DNA of 64,000 nucleotides from Alcanivorax sp. 24 (lineage in GTDB: Bacteria; Pseudomonadota; Gammaproteobacteria; Pseudomonadales; Alcanivoracaceae), in contig NZ_SNUA01000006.1 of the NCBI RefSeq assembly GCF_004360225.1, forward strand, positions 124,001 to 188,000. The letters are read 5' to 3'. Both the position numbers and the translations under genes were made by a program. Each line of letters begins with the position of its first letter. Position 1 is the stretch's first letter. A model generated the notes under the pieces. The model was not told the origin of the DNA. It ran no database searches and saw nothing but the letters and a program-made list of their open reading frames with translations. Of this stretch, positions 1-11,893 are shown piece after piece.

Positions 1-1
1 G

Positions 2-2419
<2,418 letters not shown>

Positions 2420-2423
<4 letters not shown>

Positions 2424-2869
2424 CGGTATCTCGCCGCTACCGCCTGAACTTTCGTGATCTGATGGCGCAGTGCGAGGCCAACTATGCCCGCCTTTTGCCG
2501 TTGATCCGCGCTCTGGGTGAACAGGACAGCCTGGATCTGTCGCTGGGTGCCGAGCGGCCTCGTACCCTGAACATCCGGGTGCTGGAACGCGCCCCTTATA
2601 CCACCACTCTGCGACTGGAAGATCAGGGGCTGCACGAAGCCATGCCGGGGCAGCGCCTCACCGTGCGGCTTTACCACGATGCCCGGGTGGCGGAAGTCAC
2701 CGAGGCCAGCCGCTTCCAACGCGTCAGCGCCCGCTACCCCTATCCCAATCCCGACATGCATCAGCGCGATGAGAAGGCGCAGTGGAATCGCTTTCTCGGT
2801 GAGTGGCTGACCCATGTCAGCGACCATGGACGCAGTGCCGCCCCGGTATGGCCGGCGGCCGGTTCCTGA
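2420..2869 (+). CDS. yqiB: DUF1249 family protein (YqiB-like)
   Basis: A 149-aa soluble protein of unknown biochemical function, matching the YqiB/DUF1249 family in length and in motifs such as YRLNFRDLMAQCEANYARLLPL, LEDQGLHEAMPGQ, and the C-terminal YPYPNPDMHQRDEK then FLGEWLTH. The ATG overlaps the nudF stop (ATGA), indicating translational coupling. An upstream in-frame GTG at 2375 would extend it into nudF and is unlikely. Conserved placement between nudF and cpdA supports the assignment. Confidence 0.88.
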
Positions 2870-3044
2870 AACGGAACCAGGTTCCTGGTCAATCCTGTAA
2901 TGGTTGCGTTATAAGGTCTTGAACAGGCTCTAAGTTGCCGAAAGCGTGGTCCGGCCGCTTGGGGAAGGGGCCGGCGACGCATGGGATGGGCGCCACGGCG
3001 CTTGAGGGTAAAACGGATCACTACAAACAGCGGGAGCGCGTACC

Positions 3045-3851
3045 TTGTCGCAACCGGTAACACCCGTTCGGGTGGTGCAACTGTCGGACTTCCACCTGTT
3101 CGCCGACCCGGCCAGTACCATGCTGGGGTTGAATACGCAGCACAGTCTGGAGACCGTTCTTCGTCTGGTTCGCGCCGAGCAGCCGGATATGCGGGCGATC
3201 CTGGCCACCGGGGACCTCTCTCAGGACGGCTCCGAAGCATCCTATACGCGCCTCAAACAGACGCTGAGGGCCTTCGACGTGCCGGTCTACTGGCTGGAGG
3301 GGAACCACGATGAAACCCACCCCATGCGCGCCATGCTCGCCGATGAAGCCGGCCGGGTCAGCCCCTGTGTCGGCGCCGTGGACGGCTGGCGGGTGATCAT
3401 GCTCGACTCCACCATTCCCGGCCAGGTACCCGGTGAGCTGTTTGATCGGGATCTGGCGTTTCTGGAGCAGGCGCTGGCGGAGAGTCGTGATCACCATGTG
3501 ATGATTTGCCTGCATCACCATCCGGTGCCCATGGGCAGCCGCTGGCTCGACGAGCAGCAGGTGGCCAATTCCGACGCCTTTTTCCGCATCGTCGACCAGC
3601 ACCCCCAGGTGCGGGCGGTGTTATGGGGGCACGTTCATCAGGAATACGAAAGCCGCCGCAAAAATGTGCGTTTGCTGTCGGTGCCCAGCACCTGCGTTCA
3701 GTTCAAACCGCACAGCGCCGATTTTGCCCTGGATGAATGCAACCCGGGCTACCGCTGGCTGGATCTTTACCCCGACGGGCGTATCGAGTCCGGAGTGAGC
3801 CGGGTCCAGGGCATGCATTTCACCGTGGATCTCACCGTTAACGGTTACTGA
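3045..3851 (+). CDS. cpdA: 3',5'-cyclic-AMP phosphodiesterase CpdA
   Basis: A class III metallophosphoesterase that hydrolyses cAMP and so tunes CRP/Vfr signalling. The metal-binding blocks appear in order: SDFHLF, ATGDLSQDGS, GNHDE, HHHPVPMGS and GHVHQ. The start is TTG at 3045, 8 nt after GGGAG; this gives 268 aa (E. coli 275). The 175 nt before it contain small overlapping inverted repeats around GGTTCC/GGAACC at 2861-2885, right after the previous stop. In many relatives the next gene is yqiA; here it is a T6SS island. A perfect CRP-type site occurs at 39229 in this window. Confidence 0.95.
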   Translation: MSQPVTPVRVVQLSDFHLFADPASTMLGLNTQHSLETVLRLVRAEQPDMRAILATGDLSQDGSEASYTRLKQTLRAFDVPVYWLEGNHDETHPMRAMLADEAGRVSPCVGAVDGWRVIMLDSTIPGQVPGELFDRDLAFLEQALAESRDHHVMICLHHHPVPMGSRWLDEQQVANSDAFFRIVDQHPQVRAVLWGHVHQEYESRRKNVRLLSVPSTCVQFKPHSADFALDECNPGYRWLDLYPDGRIESGVSRVQGMHFTVDLTVNGY

Positions 3852-3951
3852 CGCCGGTGGCGGCCAGGTTGACTCATCCGGCCGCCTTGCTATGCTCTGC
3901 GGATTCGGCGGGAGGTTAAGACAGGACCCGCCCTCTGGAAAAGGACTTTCC

Positions 3952-6900
3952 ATGATTGAGACCCAATCCCTCGCCCGTGATCTATTGGCCTCTCTGGCCA
4001 GCCCTCTGCAGGATCAGCGCCTGATCGAACTGGATGCTCCGGTGAATGGTCTGGTGGTCGAGCGTTTCCGTGGCCGCGAGGAAATTTGCGGCGACTATCG
4101 TTTCCAGTTGCAATGCTTCATCTCCGGTTCTGATCGCCGTGACGACGGTTTTCTCGACGCCCTGATCGGTCAGCCCCTGACCTTGTCCCTGCGCCGCACC
4201 GACGGCGGCTGGCGGCGCTGGCACGGCGTCTGCGTGGACGGCCATCACTTTGTCGACATGGACGGCCTGCCTCGCTGTGAACTTATCGTGGCGCCCTGGA
4301 CCTGGTGGCTGGAGCAGCGACTCAACAGCCTGGTGTTCCCCCAATGCACCGTTCGGGACGTGCTGGAGCAGGTGTTCGCGGAGTACGCCGATGGCGCGGT
4401 GCGATTCGACCTGATGGACCCGCTACCACAACGGCCGATGATTACCCAGTACCGGGAAAGCGACTGGCATTTCGTGCGGCGGCTGATGGCCGAATGTGGT
4501 CTGGCCTGGCGTTTCGAGCATCGCCAGGACGAAGGGGAGGGGGATCAAGGGGCGCTGGTGACTCTGGTGATCTTTGATCGCCATGCCAGACACCCCGAGG
4601 CCGCGCCGCTGCATTTCCATAATGACCTTTCCGAGGAAGGCCGGGCGGCGATCACCCGCTTCACCGACGGCACCCGCCTGACCCCCAATGCGGTGCAGGT
4701 GGCCAGCTGGCACAGCGGCAAGGTGCGCACCGTCACCGGCCGTGCCGAGGAAGCCGATCCCGATGGTTTGCCGGTCCGGGAAGTTTACTGGCACCGCCAG
4801 GACGCCCGTTTCGACGGCGCGGATCAGGCGGAGCAAAGCGCCCGCCATCATCTCGACGCGCTGCGGGTGTTGCGGCACGTGCACCGGGGGGAGGGGCGTT
4901 CCCGCACTCTGGCCGCTGGTGAGGCGTTTACCCTCAGCGGCCACCCCCGTTGTGATCAGGGGCCCTACCTGACCCTGGCGGTGGAGCACGCCGCCGTGAA
5001 CAACCTGGCCCACGCCGGCGAACTGCTCGGCGACGATACCCTCAAGGCCGGCCAGTACCGCAACACCTTCCTGGCGGTGCCGGCGACCACCCCGATCGCG
5101 CCGCTATACCGCCCCAAACCCACCGTGGGCGGGCCGCTGGTGGCGCGGGTGGTGGGCATGCCCGGCGATGCCGTCACCAGCAATCGCGACCACCAGGTGC
5201 GCATTCAATACGCCTGGCAGCGCGGCTCGGCGCCCAACCCCGGCGGCCTTGACGACACCGGTGGACAGCACCCAGGACACGCCCCGGGAGACCATTCTTC
5301 CGGCATCTGGGTGCCGGTGGCGGAAGCCCTGGCCGGACCGAACTGGGGCGGCAATTTCCTGCCCCGGATCGACAGCGAAGTGCTGGTGGAATTCCGCCAG
5401 GGGGACATCGACCAGCCGGTGATCATCGGCCAGCTCTACAACGGCGAAGTGAAACCGCCGTTCGGTGTCGCCCGGGAAGACGGCACCAACCACGCCGGCA
5501 CCGTCAGCGGCCTGCAAACCCGCGACCACGACGGCCAGGGCGATCACAGCCCGACCCTGCAGCGCCTGCTGCTGGACGACACCCCGAAACAAGTCAGTGT
5601 GCGGTTGGAAACCAGCCTGGCCCGCAGCGGCCTGGGGCTGGGCTACCTGGTGGATTACAGCGTCACCCCGGGACCCACCGTGCGCGGCGCCCTGCGTGGT
5701 CAGGGTTGGGAACTGGCGACCCAGGCCTGGACCACCGTGCGCGCTGGTCGCGGATTGCTGATATCCGCCAGTGCCAAGGCCCAAGGCCAGGGCACCCAGA
5801 TGGAAATGAACGAGGCCGTGTCCCAGCTCAAAGGCGCGGAACGCACCGCCCAGGCCCTGCACGACGCCGCCACCGCCGCCGGCGTCCCGGGCCTGGCTGG
5901 CAATGCCGCGCAAACCGCCTTCCGCGAAGCCCTGGACCCGCGAGTGAACGGCCGCTACACCGCCCCCGTGGCGGGCCAGTCGCCGTTCAAGCCGAGGCCC
6001 GGCAGCCGTGAAGACAGCGACCAGCCAGTGGAAACCTTCGCCGACCCGAAACTGGTATTGGAAAGCCCGGACCACATCGTCCTCAACAGCGACAAAAGCG
6101 CCGCCGCCATGGCCGGCGAGCACCTGCACATCACCACCCAGAGCGACGGCCACATCGCCGCCGGTGATAACCTGGCCATGGCCAGCGGCGGCAGCGCCGG
6201 CCTATACAGCCATAAAGGCCCGATCAAGATCATCAGCGAGAACGGCCCGGTCTCGCTGCAAGCCAACGGTGGCCCGCTGGAACTGCTTGCCGACCAGGCC
6301 ATCACCGCCACCAGCAGCGAAGGCAAGGTCAGCGTCCTCGCCAAGGAAAAAATCACCCTGCAAAGCGGCCAGACCGAAATCGTCCTCGACGGCGCCAACA
6401 TCACCTTCCGCTGCCCGGGGACCTTTACCGTGAAGGGTTCCATTAAGTCGTTGGAAGGTGGGCAGTCTAACAATACCGATCTTCCCGCTTTGCCCGCGGG
6501 GTTGTTCCCCTTCGTTCCTTTAGCAAAAAAAGTGGCCGGACTGGCGCCCTCTCTGACCGCCAAAGCGCCCCTCGCGCCGCAGCGTTTAGCGGATGTCGAG
6601 TGGGAAGATGAGGAAGAGGAAACCACCGAACAGGAAATGATGGAGACGCTGACGCTCACCATCCTGCCGGTGCGTCACGCCGTGGCCACGGGGGCGCTGG
6701 TCGAGCATGCGCCCCAACTGCCGAAACAACTCATCCCGCCCGCCTCATTGTCCCAATCCCGGGAGACCCTGAGATTATTGCGGACGGGCTATCTGTATGT
6801 GCTGTTGGACCGGGGCGGCCGGAAGGAATGGCAGCAGTATCAGGTGAAACCCAACGGCGACCTGACCCGGTTTGACGGTGAGGCGCCAAAAGCGCCGGCC

Positions 6901-9267
6901 CAGCCTGAACCGGTGACGCCCAACACCCTGGCGGTGGAGATCGAAAAAGCGGAAACCGTTGAACGCTCATGGTGGCTGTTCACCCCGGACCCGCTCACCG
7001 ACGCCCGCAAAGCGGATTATGAAGAAAACGCCGACGACTATACCGCCAAAGGCTATTGGCAAACCTTCTCGCCGAAGGAATGGGCCGAAGGACAAACCTC
7101 TCAGCTTGATACCCTGCACGGCGAGCAGATCGGTAACGCGGTGACCGAAGCGTGCCTTGACGGCAATCCGGCCCTGCAACAGGCGCTGGCGCAAGACCCG
7201 TTCGCCCCCGCCTGGCTGGCGGATGATCAAGGCCTGATTCAGTACGCCAACGTCGGAGTGCTGAAGGGCACTCTGACCACCGTCACCCAAGCGGTCTCCA
7301 CCCACGGCGCCGTTCTGGCCCTGAACGACGCCCTCGGCGCCGCCCAGACCCTGAACGCCTGGCGTAACGCGGCCCTGGACCCGCTGCATGATTGGCTCCA
7401 GGAAGAAGACGAACAAGGCGTCAGCAATGACTGGAAGGTCCAGATCCAGCAGCAGATCGAGCAATTGCATGAGGGGTATGCCGGGAAGAAGGCGGAAGGT
7501 TTGGTGGGGCAGAATGTCCGTGCCTGGGAGGCCGCCCACGGCAGTATGGACGTGCGCCTGCACCAATTGGACGCGAGAGAGCGACAACTGCGGCGTGTCC
7601 ACGGTGACCGTGTTTATGAAGAGAGGTATGCGGACCAAATCGCTCAAAGCAGGCAGCTTATCCTGCAGCGCCGACAGGAAACCGAAGAACAGGCCCAGGA
7701 CCGGGAATACACGCCCGAGCGCCAGGCGGCCTATAAAGCGGAGTTCGAGCAGGGCTATCTGTCCCGGCTGGATACCGACGCGATGGATCAGGTGCAAACC
7801 GCTTTTGCCCAGCACAGCCAGGACGCGGAAACGGAGATGGAAAACCGTGCTCCGGAACAGATTGCGGTACTGCAAAGCGATTACCTGCAAGGGGCTCTGC
7901 AGGCCTACGACAAGGCGGATGAGGAGAACGGCGCTCGCTTTGCCGCGACCTTGGGGTTGGCGGTGGATGGCCTGGTAGGCTGCGAAAGTGGCCGATCCGT
8001 GATCGATGGCTGGTGGAGCCAAGGCCCCGGCGGTGGCCCGGCCAACCTGTGCTGGCGTGCCATGGCCTACAACCAGCAGGCGCTGGAAGACAACTTGGTT
8101 GAAATGGCCACGGTGCTGGAAGGACAAACTGACACCGATGACGAGGGCCCGAACTGGGTGGCCATCGGTGCGCTTCAGGCGGTTCAGGCTGCTACTCAGC
8201 AGTTCGAAAAACTGGATACAGCTATCAGTTCGTTGGAACACAATGGTATTGCGGTGAGTGGCGTGCTCGCCTGGCAGGCGGGCCTGCTTCGTAATCTGTT
8301 TGGCAGCGGTCATCCCGGCAAAGGCGAAAGGGCGCTATACCGATTACTGGGAACGGCGAGCCGGGCGCAACTGGGGCGCTATGCCTTCGATGCGGAACTG
8401 CACAAACAGTTGTCCCGTGCGGCGGCCCACCCTGTCGCGCGTACCGCGCCCGGGTTGGTCGAAAAACTGGTGCGACAATCCGAACCCCCTGTGGGTGCGG
8501 CAAGAAGCGCCCAGGCCGGGCTGGACAGCTTCATCACTCAGCCGAAGGCCAGTGAAGTACGTTATGGGCGCGCCCTGTCGGTACTGATCGCCGCCGAGGC
8601 ATTGATGCTGTTGTTCAAGGCACAAAGCCTGGGCTCTGGAGACCAGCGGGTTTACATGGAGGCCATGGCCGGGGTGATGGCGGGTGCGGCTTGTGGGGCG
8701 GAGCTGCTGGCCAGTTCCGCCGAAGCGGCGGCCCAGCGTGCCGGGCCCGGCGCCCAGGGTGCCCGCATCCTGCAAGGCAGCCGCAAGCTGTGGGCGGCAT
8801 CGTTGGGTACCGTGGGTGGGGTGGTATTGGCAGGATATGACTTGGCAGATTTTTGGGATGCAAGAGAAAGTGGGCAAGGTACTTTAGCAACGGTCTACCT
8901 TGCCCGAGGCCTGGCCGGCCTTGGTCTGGGTGGCGCCAGTTCCTTGCTGGCTGTCGCCGCTGCTGGACCGTTCTTTGAGCATGTGGCGAAGACGTCCACC
9001 AACAAAGCGGGGATTATTGTTGCTAGAGCGAGTGCTCGCCTTGCAACGTGGCTTGGCAGGGAAGCGGCTCAAAAGTTTTTGACCCGTGCCTTGGTGGGAA
9101 GCAATGCCGTATTTTGGCTGGCCACCGGAGTATGGTATTTGGTGACGCCAGATGCCCTGGAGGCGTGGTGCGACAAGAGCGCTTTCCGCAAGAATGGCGG
9201 TGTTGGCTACGATGACCTGGGTGCGGAGTTATCCGAGTTGTGGCAGGCCATTGCCGAGGTAACCTGA
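3952..9267 (+). CDS. Giant VgrG (TssI) with C-terminal MIX/VasX-like membrane-toxin extension
   Basis: A 1771-aa T6SS spike protein. Residues about 20-350 resemble the gp27-like VgrG base, about 390-505 the gp5-like OB fold (IDQPVIIGQLYNGEVKPPF), and about 700-840 the DUF2345 beta-helix region. Residues 943-951, LRTGYLYVL, fit the MIX core hRxGhhYhh that marks T6SS effectors, here in the setting seen at the N-terminus of VasX/BTH_I2691-type proteins. A charged, Gln/Glu-rich helical stretch follows (about 1100-1500). Hydrophobic segments near 1543, 1568, 1613, 1650-1676 and 1719 suggest a pore-forming end. The start has a good GGAAAAGGA box. No other T6SS structural genes are nearby. Toxicity is inferred. 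Confidence 0.9.
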   Translation: MIETQSLARDLLASLASPLQDQRLIELDAPVNGLVVERFRGREEICGDYRFQLQCFISGSDRRDDGFLDALIGQPLTLSLRRTDGGWRRWHGVCVDGHHFVDMDGLPRCELIVAPWTWWLEQRLNSLVFPQCTVRDVLEQVFAEYADGAVRFDLMDPLPQRPMITQYRESDWHFVRRLMAECGLAWRFEHRQDEGEGDQGALVTLVIFDRHARHPEAAPLHFHNDLSEEGRAAITRFTDGTRLTPNAVQVASWHSGKVRTVTGRAEEADPDGLPVREVYWHRQDARFDGADQAEQSARHHLDALRVLRHVHRGEGRSRTLAAGEAFTLSGHPRCDQGPYLTLAVEHAAVNNLAHAGELLGDDTLKAGQYRNTFLAVPATTPIAPLYRPKPTVGGPLVARVVGMPGDAVTSNRDHQVRIQYAWQRGSAPNPGGLDDTGGQHPGHAPGDHSSGIWVPVAEALAGPNWGGNFLPRIDSEVLVEFRQGDIDQPVIIGQLYNGEVKPPFGVAREDGTNHAGTVSGLQTRDHDGQGDHSPTLQRLLLDDTPKQVSVRLETSLARSGLGLGYLVDYSVTPGPTVRGALRGQGWELATQAWTTVRAGRGLLISASAKAQGQGTQMEMNEAVSQLKGAERTAQALHDAATAAGVPGLAGNAAQTAFREALDPRVNGRYTAPVAGQSPFKPRPGSREDSDQPVETFADPKLVLESPDHIVLNSDKSAAAMAGEHLHITTQSDGHIAAGDNLAMASGGSAGLYSHKGPIKIISENGPVSLQANGGPLELLADQAITATSSEGKVSVLAKEKITLQSGQTEIVLDGANITFRCPGTFTVKGSIKSLEGGQSNNTDLPALPAGLFPFVPLAKKVAGLAPSLTAKAPLAPQRLADVEWEDEEEETTEQEMMETLTLTILPVRHAVATGALVEHAPQLPKQLIPPASLSQSRETLRLLRTGYLYVLLDRGGRKEWQQYQVKPNGDLTRFDGEAPKAPAQPEPVTPNTLAVEIEKAETVERSWWLFTPDPLTDARKADYEENADDYTAKGYWQTFSPKEWAEGQTSQLDTLHGEQIGNAVTEACLDGNPALQQALAQDPFAPAWLADDQGLIQYANVGVLKGTLTTVTQAVSTHGAVLALNDALGAAQTLNAWRNAALDPLHDWLQEEDEQGVSNDWKVQIQQQIEQLHEGYAGKKAEGLVGQNVRAWEAAHGSMDVRLHQLDARERQLRRVHGDRVYEERYADQIAQSRQLILQRRQETEEQAQDREYTPERQAAYKAEFEQGYLSRLDTDAMDQVQTAFAQHSQDAETEMENRAPEQIAVLQSDYLQGALQAYDKADEENGARFAATLGLAVDGLVGCESGRSVIDGWWSQGPGGGPANLCWRAMAYNQQALEDNLVEMATVLEGQTDTDDEGPNWVAIGALQAVQAATQQFEKLDTAISSLEHNGIAVSGVLAWQAGLLRNLFGSGHPGKGERALYRLLGTASRAQLGRYAFDAELHKQLSRAAAHPVARTAPGLVEKLVRQSEPPVGAARSAQAGLDSFITQPKASEVRYGRALSVLIAAEALMLLFKAQSLGSGDQRVYMEAMAGVMAGAACGAELLASSAEAAAQRAGPGAQGARILQGSRKLWAASLGTVGGVVLAGYDLADFWDARESGQGTLATVYLARGLAGLGLGGASSLLAVAAAGPFFEHVAKTSTNKAGIIVARASARLATWLGREAAQKFLTRALVGSNAVFWLATGVWYLVTPDALEAWCDKSAFRKNGGVGYDDLGAELSELWQAIAEVT

Positions 9268-10364
9268 TGTATTTTTTTGAGTGGATGCTTTGGTGGGGTA
9301 ACACCCTATCTGAAAAGGGGAAAGACAAGGTTTTCGGTAAGGAGTTCATGGATGAGAACCAGGCGTCATTGAAAGAAGCCTTGGAAGAAGAGCTGCCCCC
9401 TCTGGAGCAGTCTGCCAGCGATGTCCCCCACAGCCGGGGGCCAGTGTTCGCCTTCAATGATACATTCCTGGAAATGCGTTGCGGGTCCCTGGAACATTAT
9501 CGGGGATTGATTACTCCGTTGGCCTTATTGCTCTTCTTATTTGGTTTCGGTGGAGCTTACGGTGCAGTTGATTTACTGCTTAAAGGTCCCAACCACAATG
9601 GGATTATAGATTATCTTGTCGGTGTGATTGGAGTAGGCGGCTTAACCGCCGGACTCTGGTACTGCTTCTTCAAATTCAAATTCTACATCCCCATTCGCTG
9701 GGAATTGTTCACCCATCGCCGTTTACTGATCCGCTTCAACCGCACGACCCGGCAAGTGTACTTGCATCGCCCTAAGTACGCGGGAGGGGTAGTAACCATG
9801 CCCTGGGACAAGACCATAGCTATCCATGAAGGGGCGGGTATGCGTCTGGTCTTGGCTTGGATGCCTCACCGAACCGGGCAGCCGTTTGTGACCTTTGCCG
9901 CCGTCGGCAAACGCGCTGGCACCGCCCAGGACCTGCTCAACGAATGGGAGTTCATTCGCCGCTACATGGAAGACGGCCTCGAGTCCGTACCCAAACCCCG
10001 GGTGCGGAGCAAGATCCCCTGGCCCTGGTATAGCCTGGAACCCCAATTCGAAGGGCTGTGGCCGATTCTGCGTCATGGTGATTGGAAACTGTGGTTGGGC
10101 AAATTGCTGATGAGTCCCGCGTTCCTGATTTTGGGGGCGGGACATTGGGTATCTCAGTTACTGTGCTGGGAGCCGCGTTGGCCGAAAATTATTCGTGAAG
10201 CGGGCCAGCCCGGTAAGCCAGTGCCCAAACTGACCACGGCGGAAGATTACGACCCAGAGATCTGCCGTCGTTTGTATTTGAATGCGGATTTGTGGGTGCC
10301 CAAGGGCCATGATCCAGATGCGCCTGCCAAGGAAGAAGAATCCGGCTCTCAGTGGCTGCCGTGA
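9267..10364 (+). CDS. Membrane protein next to the VgrG effector (DUF6708-like), candidate immunity protein
   Basis: A 365-aa protein whose ATG overlaps the vgrG stop as TGATG, so the two are translationally coupled. It has two strong membrane segments (LITPLALLLFLFGFGG and IIDYLVGVIGVGGL, about residues 78-140), a basic cytosolic middle (FTHRRLLIRFNRTTRQVYLHRPKY) and a further hydrophobic patch near LLMSPAFLILGAGHWVS. It resembles proteins encoded beside VasX-type effectors. Immunity to the upstream pore-former is inferred from position and topology only; an adaptor or chaperone role is also possible. The DNA is visibly poorer in G+C than the flanking housekeeping genes. Confidence 0.7.
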   Translation: MYFFEWMLWWGNTLSEKGKDKVFGKEFMDENQASLKEALEEELPPLEQSASDVPHSRGPVFAFNDTFLEMRCGSLEHYRGLITPLALLLFLFGFGGAYGAVDLLLKGPNHNGIIDYLVGVIGVGGLTAGLWYCFFKFKFYIPIRWELFTHRRLLIRFNRTTRQVYLHRPKYAGGVVTMPWDKTIAIHEGAGMRLVLAWMPHRTGQPFVTFAAVGKRAGTAQDLLNEWEFIRRYMEDGLESVPKPRVRSKIPWPWYSLEPQFEGLWPILRHGDWKLWLGKLLMSPAFLILGAGHWVSQLLCWEPRWPKIIREAGQPGKPVPKLTTAEDYDPEICRRLYLNADLWVPKGHDPDAPAKEEESGSQWLP

Positions 10365-10558
10365 GGTGGGTTTGTTTTATTGAACGACGGGAGAAGTGCT
10401 CTGGCCTTCGCCCATTTCCTGGGTGGAGTGCCGGGCAGTTTTTTCTGATGGGCGCTCAACCCTCGTTTTACTGGTGAAAAGGTAATGAGCATCGGCCGGC
10501 GCCTATCGCCGTCCTGTGTTTCAATAGGGCGTATGATGTCCACCAAAGGAAGAGGGTC

Positions 10559-11098
10559 GTGCTCAGAGCTTCCCCGAAATGCGCCGCCTGCGATAAGAAA
10601 GTGACCACGGATAAAGCCGTCGCCAGCGAGAACGGCCGCCTCTTCTGTTGTCAGGCACATCACGACTGGTTCTTTGCGGGACCGGATAAGCCGCCTCTGG
10701 ATCCACGGAAAGCCCCCGTTGTTTATCGGCGAACTCCGGCCCCGGTCACATGGGGGCTCCTGGCTGTTTTTCTGTTGTGTCTGGGGGTGTTTCTTTGGGA
10801 TGGTGTCAAACTCTGGCTTGGCAAGCCGGTGGATGTCGTTCTCTTTGTCGTAATGGCCGTCTCGCTTTTGTCCACAGTTATTGTATACGGGTTCATTTAT
10901 CGTTGGCTGCGTGCGTTTGAAGTGGTGATGGCGCATCGTGAGCCGGGTATGAGTGACAGGGATTTTGCCGGTCACCTAGAAATGTTGTATCGCAAGAAGC
11001 AATTGAACAAGCGGGAGTTACTTTGGGGCGCCCGGCAGATAGTGAGCCCGGAGCTGGCGGCGGTGGTGAGGAAAATTCGCTCCGGGGAGATACGCTGA
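10559..11098 (+). CDS. Two-TM membrane protein with N-terminal Cys cluster, unknown function
   Basis: A 179-aa protein starting at GTG 10559, preceded by AGGAAGAGGG. The N-terminus carries C-x2-C (CAACDKK) and then FCCQAHHDW, a possible treble-clef or TRASH-like metal site. Two transmembrane helices follow (TWGLLAVFLLCLGVFL and VVLFVVMAVSLLSTVIVYG), then a basic C-terminal tail (LYRKKQLNKRELLWGAR). I do not recognise the family with certainty. It lies 194 nt after the putative immunity gene within the T6SS island, and that gap shows no clear feature. Confidence 0.6.
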   Translation: MLRASPKCAACDKKVTTDKAVASENGRLFCCQAHHDWFFAGPDKPPLDPRKAPVVYRRTPAPVTWGLLAVFLLCLGVFLWDGVKLWLGKPVDVVLFVVMAVSLLSTVIVYGFIYRWLRAFEVVMAHREPGMSDRDFAGHLEMLYRKKQLNKRELLWGARQIVSPELAAVVRKIRSGEIR

Positions 11099-11169
11099 GG
11101 GCGGAGCACGGTGGATATGAGAGGACGGGAATTGAGGAAAGGATGGCGCAGTGCGGGTGCGATTGAATC

Positions 11170-11868
11170 ATGACCGTTCGTGGGCTCTTCAAATACTTTT
11201 TTGCGGCTTTTGGCTTCGCCGCGATTGTTATGGCGGTCGTGTTGTATCTGGATACGGCCTCTTTCATGAAGGAGGCGGTATCAGGGCAAGGAGTGCTAGA
11301 GAACGTTCGTGAGCGGCGTGTGGACGAAAAGACCGTATGCGAATGGGTAGTGCGATTCCATACGGAAGAAGGGCGCCTGATTGAGTTCTCCACCAAGTCG
11401 GGGACGCGTTGTTCTGGAGCGCGGATTGGCGATACTGTGCCGATCCTGTATTCGTCGGCCAGGCCTGAAGAGGCCCGTATTGATAATTTCTTTGCGCTCT
11501 GGGGCGGTTCGATAATCGGTGGACTGATCGGGCCGGTATTCCTTTTGATCGGCGGTATCTGGATTGCGGCCGGGCGGCGCAAGCGACGCCGGGTGTCTGT
11601 GCTGAAGCGTGAAGGGCGGCGGATCGAGACCGAGCTGGAGCGCGTGGAGCATGTGACTTCGGTGAAGGTGCAGTATCGCCATCCTTATCGGGTGGTGACG
11701 CGGGGACGCGATCCGTTGAGCGGGGAGAGCCGCCGTTTTCTCAGCGATTACTTATGGTACGACCCTGCCCCTTATTTGCAGGACGTGAACGTGCCGGTGT
11801 TTGTCGGGCGTGACGACCCTCGCCGCTATCACATGGATTTGTCGTTTCTGCCCGGGTCTCCGAAATAG
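11170..11868 (+). CDS. DUF3592-like membrane protein
   Basis: A 232-aa protein with a first TM segment at residues about 8-27 (FFAAFGFAAIVMAVVLYL), an extracytoplasmic DUF3592-like domain (QGVLENVRERRVDEKTVCEW through RIGDTVPILYSSARPEEARID), a second TM near 113-138 (GGSIIGGLIGPVFLLIGGIW) and a second beta-rich domain that repeats the same pattern. The ribosome binding site is weak. It closes the T6SS island and is convergent with the following operon, only 25 nt from its stop. Function unknown. Confidence 0.65.
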   Translation: MTVRGLFKYFFAAFGFAAIVMAVVLYLDTASFMKEAVSGQGVLENVRERRVDEKTVCEWVVRFHTEEGRLIEFSTKSGTRCSGARIGDTVPILYSSARPEEARIDNFFALWGGSIIGGLIGPVFLLIGGIWIAAGRRKRRRVSVLKREGRRIETELERVEHVTSVKVQYRHPYRVVTRGRDPLSGESRRFLSDYLWYDPAPYLQDVNVPVFVGRDDPRRYHMDLSFLPGSPK

Positions 11869-11893
11869 CCGCGCCCGAGCCTGCCCTGAATGA

